Origin: Candidatus Krumholzibacteriia bacterium
GTDB lineage: Bacteria; Krumholzibacteriota; Krumholzibacteriia; LZORAL124-64-63
DNA: 8,426 nucleotides
Assembly (NCBI GenBank): GCA_027056825.1
Contig: JALUJS010000445.1
Span: 1-8,426 of the forward strand
Direction of reading: 5' to 3'
Shown: positions 1 through 5,906 of the stretch, one piece after another
Layout: every line of letters begins with the position of its first letter
Numbering within the stretch: the stretch's first letter is position 1
Notes under the pieces: model-generated
Database searches by the model: none
What the model was told of the DNA's origin: nothing
Seen by the model: only the letters and a program-made list of their open reading frames with translations
Program-made: the position numbers and the translations under genes

Positions 1-343
1 CGCTGGGCAGATCCAGAACCCCGTCGTACGGGTCGCCCTCCCCGGAAGCGTGGTGATGCTCTTCCAGGATGGCGGGACGGCGCGTCATCAGGGCGCGCTG
101 CAGGGAGGGGAAGCGGTCCAGTTCCAAGGTGTGCCGCATGACCTTTTCCCCGGCCAGCCTGCCCCGGGCCACCAGCACCCGCAGCACCCCGTCCTCCAAC
201 GACAGGATGGCCGCCAGGTCGTGCGGCACCAGGTTCTGCAGCGAGTCCAGGGCCATCCCCAGCAACTGGTCCCGCTCTTCGGGCTTGCCCACCATGCGGG
301 CGAGTTCCCGCAGGTCACGGGCCGCATCGAGAATCTCGGTCAT
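1..343 (-). CDS. GAF-domain regulator, NorR-like N-terminus (partial, runs off left edge)
   Basis: The first 114 residues are visible; the start is the ATG at 341-343, preceded by a purine-rich ribosome site (AAAGGGG). Residues about 25-114 read as a GAF sensor domain: a helix (LLGMALDSLQNLVPHD), a strand pair (AAILSLEDGVLRVLVARG) and, near the edge, GDPYDGVLDLP. The DPYDG motif is the one I know from the GAF domain of NorR, the sigma-54 activator that senses nitric oxide through non-heme iron; here it is D104-P-Y-D107-G. The Arg that follows His-Pro in NorR and is implicated near the iron appears to be Ser80, so the ligand may not be NO. In NorR-type proteins an AAA+ domain and a Fis-type HTH follow, but both would lie outside the window. 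A sigma-54 promoter in the divergent gap supports an enhancer-binding activator. A GAF histidine kinase is the alternative. Confidence 0.75.
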   Translation of the reverse strand, partial: MTEILDAARDLRELARMVGKPEERDQLLGMALDSLQNLVPHDLAAILSLEDGVLRVLVARGRLAGEKVMRHTLELDRFPSLQRALMTRRPAILEEHHHASGEGDPYDGVLDLPS

Positions 344-364
344 GGCGTCCCCTTTCTCCGCGTC

Positions 365-420
365 AACGATATTTCGTAATTATACCGTTATTTCGTTACA
401 TTTGTCAACGTTATTTCGTT
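365..420. promoter_or_regulatory. Three AACG-N6-CGTT dyads, putative operator and enhancer sites
   Basis: Three 14-bp sites share the pattern AACG-(A/T)TATTT-CGTT. Site A is 365-378 (AACGATATTTCGTA), site B is 384-397 (ACCGTTATTTCGTT) and site C is 407-420 (AACGTTATTTCGTT). Their centres are 19 and 23 bp apart, close to two helical turns. Sites A and C are both preceded by GT(C), giving a shared GTCAACG. All three overlap or abut the sigma-70 promoter of the leftward regulator. They also lie about 105-150 bp upstream of the predicted sigma-54 start of dps, the usual distance for activator binding sites. NorR is known to use three enhancer sites between norR and norVW, although its GT-N7-AC core is not present here. 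Binding by the divergent regulator is inferred; an unrelated repressor is possible. Confidence 0.6.
379..408 (-). promoter_or_regulatory. Consensus sigma-70 promoter of the GAF regulator
   Basis: On the minus strand TTGACA (408-403) is followed after 18 bp by TATAAT (384-379). Both hexamers match the consensus exactly. Transcription would start near 372, leaving a leader of about 30 nt to the ATG at 343. One dyad of the repeat family fills the spacer and the other two flank the hexamers, so a protein bound there should block this promoter. Confidence 0.75.
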
Positions 421-493
421 TCCCTAACCCCGGTATTCCGTCAATGACATCATAACCATCTGCTATAAAACGTGTTAAGAAATAAGCGAATTC

Positions 494-509
494 TGGCACC
501 CCGGTTGCT
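494..509 (+). promoter_or_regulatory. Sigma-54 (-24/-12) promoter of dps
   Basis: TGGCAC-CCCGG-TTGCT matches the sigma-54 core TGGCAC-N5-TTGC(A/T) at every defined position. The invariant GG (495-496) and GC (507-508) have the required 10-bp separation. The start would fall near 520, about 37 nt before the dps ATG. An exact match of these 11 bases is expected roughly 0.004 times by chance in both strands of a window this size. Its position directly before dps and downstream of possible activator sites adds support. Confidence 0.75.
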
Positions 510-556
510 TTTCCAGGGGCAAACACGACACCACGTCCCCAACCAAGGAGAACACC

Positions 557-1000
557 ATGAACAAGCAAGCCATGTATGAATCCCTCAACGGTCTGCTGGC
601 CGACAGCATCGTCCTGTACCAGAAGCTCCACCATTTCCACTGGCGGGTGCAGGGTGAAGGCTTCTTCCTGCTGCACGGAAAATTTGAGGAGCTTTACGAT
701 CACTTCGCCGAGACCACCGACGCCATCGCCGAGCGCATCCTGATGATCGGCGGAGAGCCCCTGGGCACCCTCGCCCAGGCCCTGGAGCACGCCTCCATCA
801 GCGAGGTCGCCATGGTGCCCCCCGCCCGCGACATGATCATCCTGGTCAAGGAGGACCTGGAGACTTTCCAGGGGCGCGTGGGCCAGGTCCTCGAACTGGC
901 CGACCAGGAGGGGGACCGCGGCACCGCCAACCTGCTGGATCCGGTCAACGACGAGCTGGACAAGACCCTCTGGATGCTGCGGGCCTTCCTGGCCGCCTGA
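557..1000 (+). CDS. dps: Dps-family ferritin (DNA-protection during starvation)
   Basis: The 147-residue protein is a Dps-type mini-ferritin. Members form 12-subunit cages that oxidise Fe(II) with peroxide and store the iron, protecting DNA and protein in the cytoplasm. The inter-subunit ferroxidase ligands are all present at family spacing: H28 (in HFHW), H40 (in LLHGKFEE), E44, D55 and E59 (DAIAERI). It lacks the Lys-rich N-terminal tail that E. coli Dps (167 residues) uses to bind DNA, so iron and peroxide detoxification is the likelier role. The start at 557 has a strong AAGGAG six bases upstream. It is a single-gene unit, divergent from the GAF regulator, apparently expressed from a sigma-54 promoter and closed by the hairpin at 1022. 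Family assignment is firm; sigma-54 control is inferred from sequence. Confidence 0.95.
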   Translation: MNKQAMYESLNGLLADSIVLYQKLHHFHWRVQGEGFFLLHGKFEELYDHFAETTDAIAERILMIGGEPLGTLAQALEHASISEVAMVPPARDMIILVKEDLETFQGRVGQVLELADQEGDRGTANLLDPVNDELDKTLWMLRAFLAA

Positions 1001-1021
1001 TGGTGTCCTTCCCGGACGCAA

Positions 1022-1053
1022 AACGGCCCCGGGCTCTGGTGCCCGGGGCCGTT
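1022..1053. terminator. Strong hairpin between convergent dps and secreted-protein genes
   Basis: A perfect 13-bp stem (AACGGCCCCGGGC and its complement) closes a six-base loop, TCTGGT. It sits 21 bases after the dps stop and 17 bases after the stop of the opposite gene, so it could end both transcripts. The minus-strand side continues with TTTT; the plus-strand side has no U-run, so termination is more convincing for the leftward gene. Confidence 0.65.
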
Positions 1054-1070
1054 GAGAAGGTTCGGATGCG

Positions 1071-4000
1071 CTACTTGAGAAGCAGCATCTTCTCCCTGAG
1101 CTCACCGGTCTTGGTCTTCAGCGTGGCGAAATACACCCCCGACGAGACCGCACGGCCGCGGCTGTCGGTGCCGTTCCACACCACGGCATGCTCGCCAGCG
1201 CTCATGACCTCGTTGACGAGCACGGACACCACCCGGCCGGCGGCGTCGTAGACCCGCAGCTCCACCCGGCCGTCCGACGGCAGGCTGAAGCGGATCTCGG
1301 TCATGGGGTTGAAGGGATTCGGGGCATTGGCCAGCGCCAGGCCCTTGAGCGCAGGGGTCTGGTCGCCCGGCTCGAAGTCCTTGTCGTTCAGGCCGGCCAC
1401 GGGCCGGGTCACATCGCCGGAAACCGGCCTGACGCTCAGCATCCGGTCGCCCTGGACCACCGCGGGCAGGGGACCGGCAGCGCCGGACCCGGCCTCGAGC
1501 CACAGGTAGGCGGGCTGGTCGTCGGTCACCGAGATCCGCAGGCGCGCCAGCGCCAGGGAACCCTCGGCGCTGCGGGGCCCGCCGTAACCGGCCACCATGT
1601 CCCCCCCGGTGCCCAGGTCGAGGGCCTCGCCCAGGATTTCCCGCTCGGCGATGACGACATTGTCACTGGTCCGGACCCTGGCCGAGAAGGCCCGGATACC
1701 GTCCGCGGCGGCGTCGCCGCGCAGCACCACGTAGGCGTCCACCGACTGGCCGGGCGCGGCCATACGCGCCGGGCGGCCGTCCGGGGAATCGAAGACGATC
1801 CTCAGCTCTCCGGAGGCCTCGGCGATCTGCCCGGCCGCCTTGGCGGGACAGGAGATGCCGATGCTGCCAGCCAGCACGCTCAGGTCGCTCAGGTTGACGA
1901 TGCCGTCCCACCGGTAATCACCGGCATAGTCGTAGGACGGGTCGTAGTACACGGCGGAGAACGCCGCGACATCGGACAGGTTGACGATGCCGTCGCCGGT
2001 CATCTCGGCGCTGTTGACCCGGTAATCCAGACCGGCCAGGCCGCCGGGATAGGTGGTCGTACCCAGCAGCGGGCTGTTCACGTTGACGACCAGGAGTTCG
2101 CCGGGAGCGCTGGACCCGCCGCCGAACAGGGCGCCGCTGATAGTGGTCTCCCCGTTGACATCCGTCGCAGCGTCCGCCGTCAGCACGGTGGAACCGCACT
2201 GGTACCAGCCGCCGTACTGGGAGGCCACGGTGATGTTCGCGGCGGGGAAGCCCACCACGGGATTGCCCAGGCCGTCGGTCAACCTCACGACGATGGTCGC
2301 ATCGACGCTGGCGGGCGCGCTGCCCACCGTGCCGTCCCACAACTGGGCCGCGGTGAGCGGATCCCCGGTGCCGTCGGGCTTGGTATAGAGGGACACCGGC
2401 CCGCTCAAGGCGTTCAGTGGGAAGACCTCGGCGTTGATCACGTTGCTGACCGCGGCCGACCGCCAGGCGGTGCCCCAGCGCCCGTCCTCACCCGAAAGGG
2501 GCGTGCCCCGGGTTTCGGCGTACTTGTTGTAGACCCAGAAGGTCGCATCGTCGGCCGGATCGACCGCGATGCCCGAATAGTCGCCCCAGCGGTTGCGGGT
2601 GCCGCCGAAATCGCGCTTGTAGTAGTCGAGACCGGCCTGCACCTCTCCGGCCGCCTGCACGGTCCCGAGGGGATCCCCGGGCTCGCGGCCGGCGTAGTAC
2701 GCGCCGCAGAAGATCGATGGAGCCGAGGCGGAGAATCCGAATTGCACCTCGCCGTTGCCGTTGACGGCCACCGCGGGGAAGAAGGTGGCAGCGCCCGGAG
2801 CGATGTCCTCGCCGCCAATGTTGCCTTGGTCCGCCACGGTGATGGCGCCGGGCACCGCGCTGGTGTCCAGCCGGATCCAGTGGGCGGTGGCCTGGCCGGC
2901 GTTGACCGGATCGTTGGCGGTGTTGGGATTGATGGTGGTGGTGACCCAGAGGCTGTTGTCGCGCCACACCGCGTCCAGGATCCGGGAATCGTTGACCTCG
3001 ATCAGGGCCGTGGAGCCGCTCTGCGGCGCATCCGGGATATCCGGCCACCCGAAGGTGCCGCCGACATCCTCGAGGTCGCCGACATCGACGAACTCGCCGC
3101 TGAAGGTCGGGGAGCCCAGCGGATCGTCCACCCGGATCACCTCGATGGCTTCGGGCTGGCCGGCGCCTCCGTAGGTCAGGCTGCTGTACCCGATCAGGAA
3201 GGTGCCGATGGTCGAGCCGGCCCCGCCCACGCCTCCGGGTCCATAGACCTGGGCGGGCATGAGGGTCAATTCATAAAGGCCGCTGGGAATCGGGTCGTAG
3301 ACGTTCCACGCGGCCGCGCCGCCGGCGTAGAACCCGCCGGCCACGCCCTTGTTGATGATCCACAACCGGTTGCCGCCAACGCCGGTGGTGAAGGGGAACA
3401 TGTTGGCCGTCACGTAGATGGCTTCCTCATCGACCTCGAAACCGGGATAGTCCGCCCAGTGGAAATCCCCGCCGATGTTGGTCTTGGCGTCGATGGCCAT
3501 GAAATACCAGTCCGCCGCCGTGGCCGAGGCCGGAGAGGAGGTCCTGGATACCGCGACCAGGATGCGCGACTCATTGCTCGGATCCCCGTACGCGGTATCC
3601 CACCGCTCCAGGGCGACCACCAGGAAACGCTGTTCGTAGTGGTCGTAGACGATCTTGGGGTCGAAGGTGTACGTCCCCAGGGTCTGGCTGCCCAGGGCGG
3701 AGAAGAAGTTCTTGAGGGAATCGCGGAAAAGCAGGGTGCCCGTCTTGGTGCGGCACTCGATGCCCGTGTTGACCACGCCGACCACGCGGTCGGGACCCGC
3801 CGCGCCCATGGGGTCGGCGGGGATGAACAGGTAGCCGTCGTTCAGGGTGGAATTGTCATCGAAGTTGTACCCCAGGAAACCGACGCCGGGGGTGAAGGAT
3901 TTCAAGCCCGAACCCTCGGTGGGACTGCCCTGCAAAGCGGCGGGATCCTGGGCCCGGGCCGCAAGTTCCAGGGCCGCCGCGCCCGCGGAAATCCCGTCGG

Positions 4001-4100
4001 GGCGGTGACCTACAGGAACCTTGGCCGTGGCGGGAAGGGCGATGGCCAAAACGGCAAGCGCCACGATAACCAAAGACGACAGTCGTGACCAGCGGTTCAT
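1071..4100 (-). CDS. Large secreted protein: propeller-like region, dockerin-like loops, FlgD-like sorting tail
   Basis: The 1009-residue protein is exported: residues 1-26 are a signal peptide (basic start, hydrophobic core, cleavage near ATA-K). Residues about 70-560 are repetitive beta-sheet with motifs such as DPMGAAGP (96-103), DPKIVYDHYEQRFL (147-160) and RWGDYSGIAVDP (504-515), typical of secreted propeller-like proteins in environmental genomes. About 590-695 resembles a bacterial Ig-like fold. Two dockerin-type calcium loops follow at E699-D710 and D728-D739, both ending DGIVNLSD. About 755-900 is a beta domain that may be cohesin-like. Residues 925-1009 (NAPNPFNP...; VYDAAGRVV; GVYFATLKT) form a FlgD-like type A sorting tail, used by type IX secretion in Bacteroidetes. 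No catalytic motif was recognised; a surface or extracellular binding role is a guess. AGGAGG lies six bases before the ATG. Confidence 0.88.
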   Translation of the reverse strand: MNRWSRLSSLVIVALAVLAIALPATAKVPVGHRPDGISAGAAALELAARAQDPAALQGSPTEGSGLKSFTPGVGFLGYNFDDNSTLNDGYLFIPADPMGAAGPDRVVGVVNTGIECRTKTGTLLFRDSLKNFFSALGSQTLGTYTFDPKIVYDHYEQRFLVVALERWDTAYGDPSNESRILVAVSRTSSPASATAADWYFMAIDAKTNIGGDFHWADYPGFEVDEEAIYVTANMFPFTTGVGGNRLWIINKGVAGGFYAGGAAAWNVYDPIPSGLYELTLMPAQVYGPGGVGGAGSTIGTFLIGYSSLTYGGAGQPEAIEVIRVDDPLGSPTFSGEFVDVGDLEDVGGTFGWPDIPDAPQSGSTALIEVNDSRILDAVWRDNSLWVTTTINPNTANDPVNAGQATAHWIRLDTSAVPGAITVADQGNIGGEDIAPGAATFFPAVAVNGNGEVQFGFSASAPSIFCGAYYAGREPGDPLGTVQAAGEVQAGLDYYKRDFGGTRNRWGDYSGIAVDPADDATFWVYNKYAETRGTPLSGEDGRWGTAWRSAAVSNVINAEVFPLNALSGPVSLYTKPDGTGDPLTAAQLWDGTVGSAPASVDATIVVRLTDGLGNPVVGFPAANITVASQYGGWYQCGSTVLTADAATDVNGETTISGALFGGGSSAPGELLVVNVNSPLLGTTTYPGGLAGLDYRVNSAEMTGDGIVNLSDVAAFSAVYYDPSYDYAGDYRWDGIVNLSDLSVLAGSIGISCPAKAAGQIAEASGELRIVFDSPDGRPARMAAPGQSVDAYVVLRGDAAADGIRAFSARVRTSDNVVIAEREILGEALDLGTGGDMVAGYGGPRSAEGSLALARLRISVTDDQPAYLWLEAGSGAAGPLPAVVQGDRMLSVRPVSGDVTRPVAGLNDKDFEPGDQTPALKGLALANAPNPFNPMTEIRFSLPSDGRVELRVYDAAGRVVSVLVNEVMSAGEHAVVWNGTDSRGRAVSSGVYFATLKTKTGELREKMLLLK

Positions 4101-4147
4101 GGATTACCTCCTGGTGAATGCAAGCAGAAGACGCGAATCATGAACCT

Positions 4148-4174
4148 AGCATAAAAATATCACAAAAGTGTCAA
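4148..4174 (-). promoter_or_regulatory. Possible sigma-70 promoter of the secreted-protein gene
   Basis: On the minus strand TTGACA (4174-4169) is exact. The best -10 is TATGCT (4153-4148, four of six matches) with a short 15-bp spacer in AT-rich DNA. The leader to the ATG at 4100 would be about 40 nt. The -10 and spacer are weak, so the call is tentative. Confidence 0.35.
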
Positions 4175-4308
4175 AAACAGCAGAGATGCCCTCCAGTTTC
4201 CCCACCGAGCAGGCAGGGCCCAAATCCCTGTTGCCACACATCTCCAACTGCGCCTATCCTCCCTCCACCACAAATACTTTCGAACACATATGGCAAAGGA
4301 GAGTGATC

Positions 4309-4896
4309 ATGCTGAGTCCGGAATTCCGGCGCATCCTGGCTCCCGCCAAACGCAACCTCACCATCATGTGGGGAGCGTTCATGGCGGCCTGCTTCATCTA
4401 CAGCTTCATCGCCTGGACCGTAACCCGGTCCGTCAAGCCCCCTGCCCCCCGCGTCGACAGCGAATTCCTCGCCATCGCCATCGTCTGCTCCGCGGTGGTT
4501 CTGGCCGCATCCGTCCTGGTGGAGAGGTTTCTGCTCCGCCCCCAGCGGCTGGAAGCCTGCGTGCAACACCCGGTCGCGCCCGCGGCCCTCTATCCGCAGC
4601 TCAACGGCCCCGCGACCCAGAGCAAATACCCGGAACTGGACCGGCTCTTCGAAGAACTGGCTCCTTCCGAGCAGCACCTGGCGGGACTCAAGGCGCCCTA
4701 CCAGACGGCCCAGATCGTGGTCTGGACCATGCGGGAATCCGTGGCCGTCATGGGCTTCGTCCTGGTCATCCTGGGCGGGGATCTCACGGCCATGCTGCCG
4801 TTCGCGGCCGTCGCCCTGGCCGCCATCGCCCTGCAGCCACCCCGGTTGGAGGCCTTCCTGGAGCGGAATATCGATCTTGCACGGAAACACACCTGA
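4309..4896 (+). CDS. Four-helix integral membrane protein of unknown function
   Basis: I do not recognise a named family. The 195-residue product has four likely membrane segments at about 17-38, 52-75, 132-156 and 159-176, arranged as two hairpins. They are joined by a charged soluble stretch (about 77-131) ending in a short helix (YPELDRLFEELAPSEQHLAGL). Segment three starts TAQIVVWTMRESVAVMGF, with an Arg-Glu pair inside the membrane region that may be structural. Start 4309 is chosen because AAAGGAG (4295-4301) lies seven bases upstream. The frame is open back to a GTG at 4168, but that extension has no ribosome site and is low-complexity. The gene is divergent from the secreted-protein gene and convergent with the thioredoxin-like gene, so it seems to stand alone. 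No clear promoter was seen in the 208-bp gap before it. Confidence 0.8.
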   Translation: MLSPEFRRILAPAKRNLTIMWGAFMAACFIYSFIAWTVTRSVKPPAPRVDSEFLAIAIVCSAVVLAASVLVERFLLRPQRLEACVQHPVAPAALYPQLNGPATQSKYPELDRLFEELAPSEQHLAGLKAPYQTAQIVVWTMRESVAVMGFVLVILGGDLTAMLPFAAVALAAIALQPPRLEAFLERNIDLARKHT

Positions 4897-4946
4897 ACCA
4901 ACGGGCAAGGATGTCCTGACCGCCTGACCCCCAGCTTGGTGCGCCA

Positions 4947-4982
4947 AGGGGCGGCCTCCTCGGCAACGAGGAAACCGCCCCT
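4947..4982. terminator. Hairpin with GNRA tetraloop between convergent genes
   Basis: AGGGGCGG (4947-4954) pairs with CCGCCCCT (4975-4982). Inside, after a 2x2 mismatch (CC/AA), TCCTCG pairs with CGAGGA around a GCAA tetraloop. It lies 50 bases after the membrane-protein stop and 26 bases after the thioredoxin-like stop on the other strand. It lacks a U-run, so it may be a bidirectional terminator or an RNA 3'-end stabiliser. Confidence 0.5.
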
Positions 4983-5008
4983 CGGGGGATGTTGAGATGG
5001 CCGCCAGG

Positions 5009-5278
5009 TCAGGCCAGCGGCCGGCCCAGCCCCGCCGCCTGCAGCGTGCTCTGGTCCGGTCCCCGGCCGGCGCAGCAACCGGCGACTTCGCCGTCGATGA
5101 CCACCGCCGGCACCGAACCGATGCCCAGCTGATCGGCCCTTTGCGCGACGGCCTCGTCATGCATGTCCAGGATCTTCACCTCGCATGACGGGCAGGCCAG
5201 GCGTTTGACCAGAGCCACCGTCTCCTCGCACACGCTGCACCCGGCGCTGAATACTTCTATGCTTCGTTTGTCATTCAT
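5009..5278 (-). CDS. Small thioredoxin/glutaredoxin-like protein with three cysteine pairs
   Basis: This 89-residue protein has the compact thioredoxin fold: beta strand IEVFSAG, a C14-S-V-C17 redox motif at the start of helix one, strand VKILDM, and the cis-proline signature GSVPAVVIDGE (P57). Beyond the active site it carries C29-P-S-C32 and a vicinal pair C68-C69, six cysteines in all, which suggests metal binding as well as thiol exchange. There is no signal peptide, so it should be cytoplasmic. It is the second gene of an operon, starting 15 bases after the MerC-like stop with its own AGGAGGAG site. It may accept or reduce metal ions brought in or released by that membrane partner. An ordinary glutaredoxin-like reductase is the alternative. 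Fold assignment is good; substrate is unknown. Confidence 0.85.
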   Translation of the reverse strand: MNDKRSIEVFSAGCSVCEETVALVKRLACPSCEVKILDMHDEAVAQRADQLGIGSVPAVVIDGEVAGCCAGRGPDQSTLQAAGLGRPLA

Positions 5279-5293
5279 GGCGTCTCCTCCTGA

Positions 5294-5731
5294 TCATGCG
5301 CTCGGTTTTCCTGTATCGAGTCCTTGCGGAGCGCAGGATGCGCAAGAACCGGAAAGGGACTTTCGCCGGGGCCAGCTGTTCCAGACCGAGGCGGACAGCA
5401 ACAGGCCAAGCCCGGCATACATGACCAGATCCTGGGTCAGCACGAACTTCCCCGCCATGGCCATGGACGCTCCGGCCACACCCAGCCACAGGGGCCGGTA
5501 GCCGTGCCGGGACCGGGCGCGGTAGGCCAGTCCGAACAGGGCCAGCCCGAAGAAGACCGCCGTCAAGGGCAGCAGGTACCTGGATTCCATCAGGGATCCC
5601 AGGCCCAAGGCGCCCAACACCCCGGCATAGGCCGGCCAACAGGCCGGGCACAGCCCCACCGGCAACAGGGAGGCCCCGACTCCGGGCAAGACCGTCAGAA
5701 AACCCAGAAAAGAAAGGCGTTTACGCGTCAT
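5294..5731 (-). CDS. merC: MerC-like heavy-metal membrane transporter
   Basis: The 145-residue membrane protein has a long hydrophobic N-terminal region (about 8-47) containing G-L-C28-P-A-C31-W-P, then segments at about 51-72, 81-98 and 101-120. The C-terminal tail carries C130-A-S-C133. MerC of Tn21 has the same layout: about 140 residues, a membrane CxxC that binds Hg(II) for uptake, and a second cysteine pair near the cytoplasmic C-terminus. It would sit in the inner membrane and move Hg(II) or a related soft metal. The ATG at 5731 is fixed by an in-frame TGA just upstream; its own ribosome site is modest (ACAGG, about ten bases away). It heads an operon with the cysteine-rich thioredoxin-like gene and is driven by a MerR-type promoter. 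No merA, merP or merT is in the window, so the metal is uncertain. Confidence 0.75.
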   Translation of the reverse strand: MTRKRLSFLGFLTVLPGVGASLLPVGLCPACWPAYAGVLGALGLGSLMESRYLLPLTAVFFGLALFGLAYRARSRHGYRPLWLGVAGASMAMAGKFVLTQDLVMYAGLGLLLSASVWNSWPRRKSLSGSCASCAPQGLDTGKPSA

Positions 5732-5746
5732 GAGCCATCACCTGTC

Positions 5747-5779
5747 CTATGTCCAATGGGTCACGGATCTCCTTCGCAT
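5747..5779 (-). other. Possible leader peptide ORF before the MerC-like gene
   Basis: The leader of the merC operon contains AAGGAG (5774-5769), stronger than the site merC itself uses, followed after four bases by GTG ACC CAT TGG ACA TAG (5764-5747). In the same frame an ATG at 5779, at the predicted transcript start, would give MRRRSVTHWT. Ribosomes engaged there would stop 15 bases before the merC ATG, so translational coupling is conceivable. It is too short for coding statistics and may be chance. Confidence 0.25.
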
Positions 5780-5785
5780 ATGGAC

Positions 5786-5817
5786 AGGATAAACCCTGAA
5801 GCATGCTTCAGGGTCAA
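5786..5817 (-). promoter_or_regulatory. MerR-family (ZntR-like) promoter with 20-bp spacer and perfect palindrome
   Basis: On the minus strand TTGACC (5817-5812) and TATCCT (5791-5786) are separated by 20 bp instead of the usual 17. Between and overlapping them is a perfect 22-bp palindrome at 5793-5814: half-site ACCCTGAAGCA followed by its exact reverse complement. This is the architecture of promoters activated by MerR-family metal sensors, which untwist the long spacer. The sequence closely resembles the E. coli zntA promoter (ACTCTGGAG half-site, 20-bp spacer, TATCCT) and differs from the GTAC-containing mer operator. The start would be near 5779. The regulator must be encoded outside this window. 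Confidence 0.85.
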
Positions 5818-5829
5818 GGGGTGCAGGTG

Positions 5830-5872
5830 AAAAAAAAAGAAAGAAAAATCCCGCCGGGGTCACCGAGGCGGA
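5830..5872 (-). terminator. Rho-independent terminator after rubrerythrin
   Basis: Reading leftward, CCGCC pairs with GGCGG (plus-strand 5867-5871 and 5851-5855), with a T-G wobble extending the stem and an 11-base loop that can fold further. A long U-run follows: 17 of the 19 bases from 5848 down to 5830 are T. It lies 35 bases past the rubrerythrin stop and isolates that gene from the MerR-type promoter just beyond. Confidence 0.85.
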
Positions 5873-5906
5873 GGCCCGTCCGATGGTTGCAGAGCGGTGC
5901 CTCAGC

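Noticed and set aside
365..420. NorR-type GT-N7-AC sites in the regulator/dps gap
   Set aside because: The nearest matches have N6 (376-385) or N9 (387-399) between GT and AC, so the canonical NorR site is not present; the repeats form a different dyad.
441..469. Sigma-70 promoter for dps using TATAAA at 464-469
   Set aside because: The -10 is fair, but TCAATG at 17-bp spacing is a poor -35. The exact sigma-54 element at 494-509 is the better candidate, though a weak second promoter cannot be excluded.
1188..4088. 966-codon open frame on the plus strand
   Set aside because: It lies wholly antisense to the 1009-residue secreted protein, which has a signal peptide, recognisable domains and a strong ribosome site. 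The antisense product is His/Gly/Arg-rich with no domains; long shadows like this are expected in GC-rich DNA.
4168..4308. N-terminal extension of the membrane protein from GTG at 4168
   Set aside because: It has no ribosome site and the added 47 residues are not protein-like, while ATG 4309 has AAAGGAG at ideal spacing.
4171..5160. 329-codon open frame on the minus strand
   Set aside because: It runs antisense through the four-helix membrane protein and into the thioredoxin-like gene in another frame. Its product is low-complexity with no recognisable motif.
5455..5466. CCATGGCCATGG palindrome
   Set aside because: It encodes Met-Ala-Met-Ala inside the MerC-like gene and is explained by coding sequence, with no promoter context.
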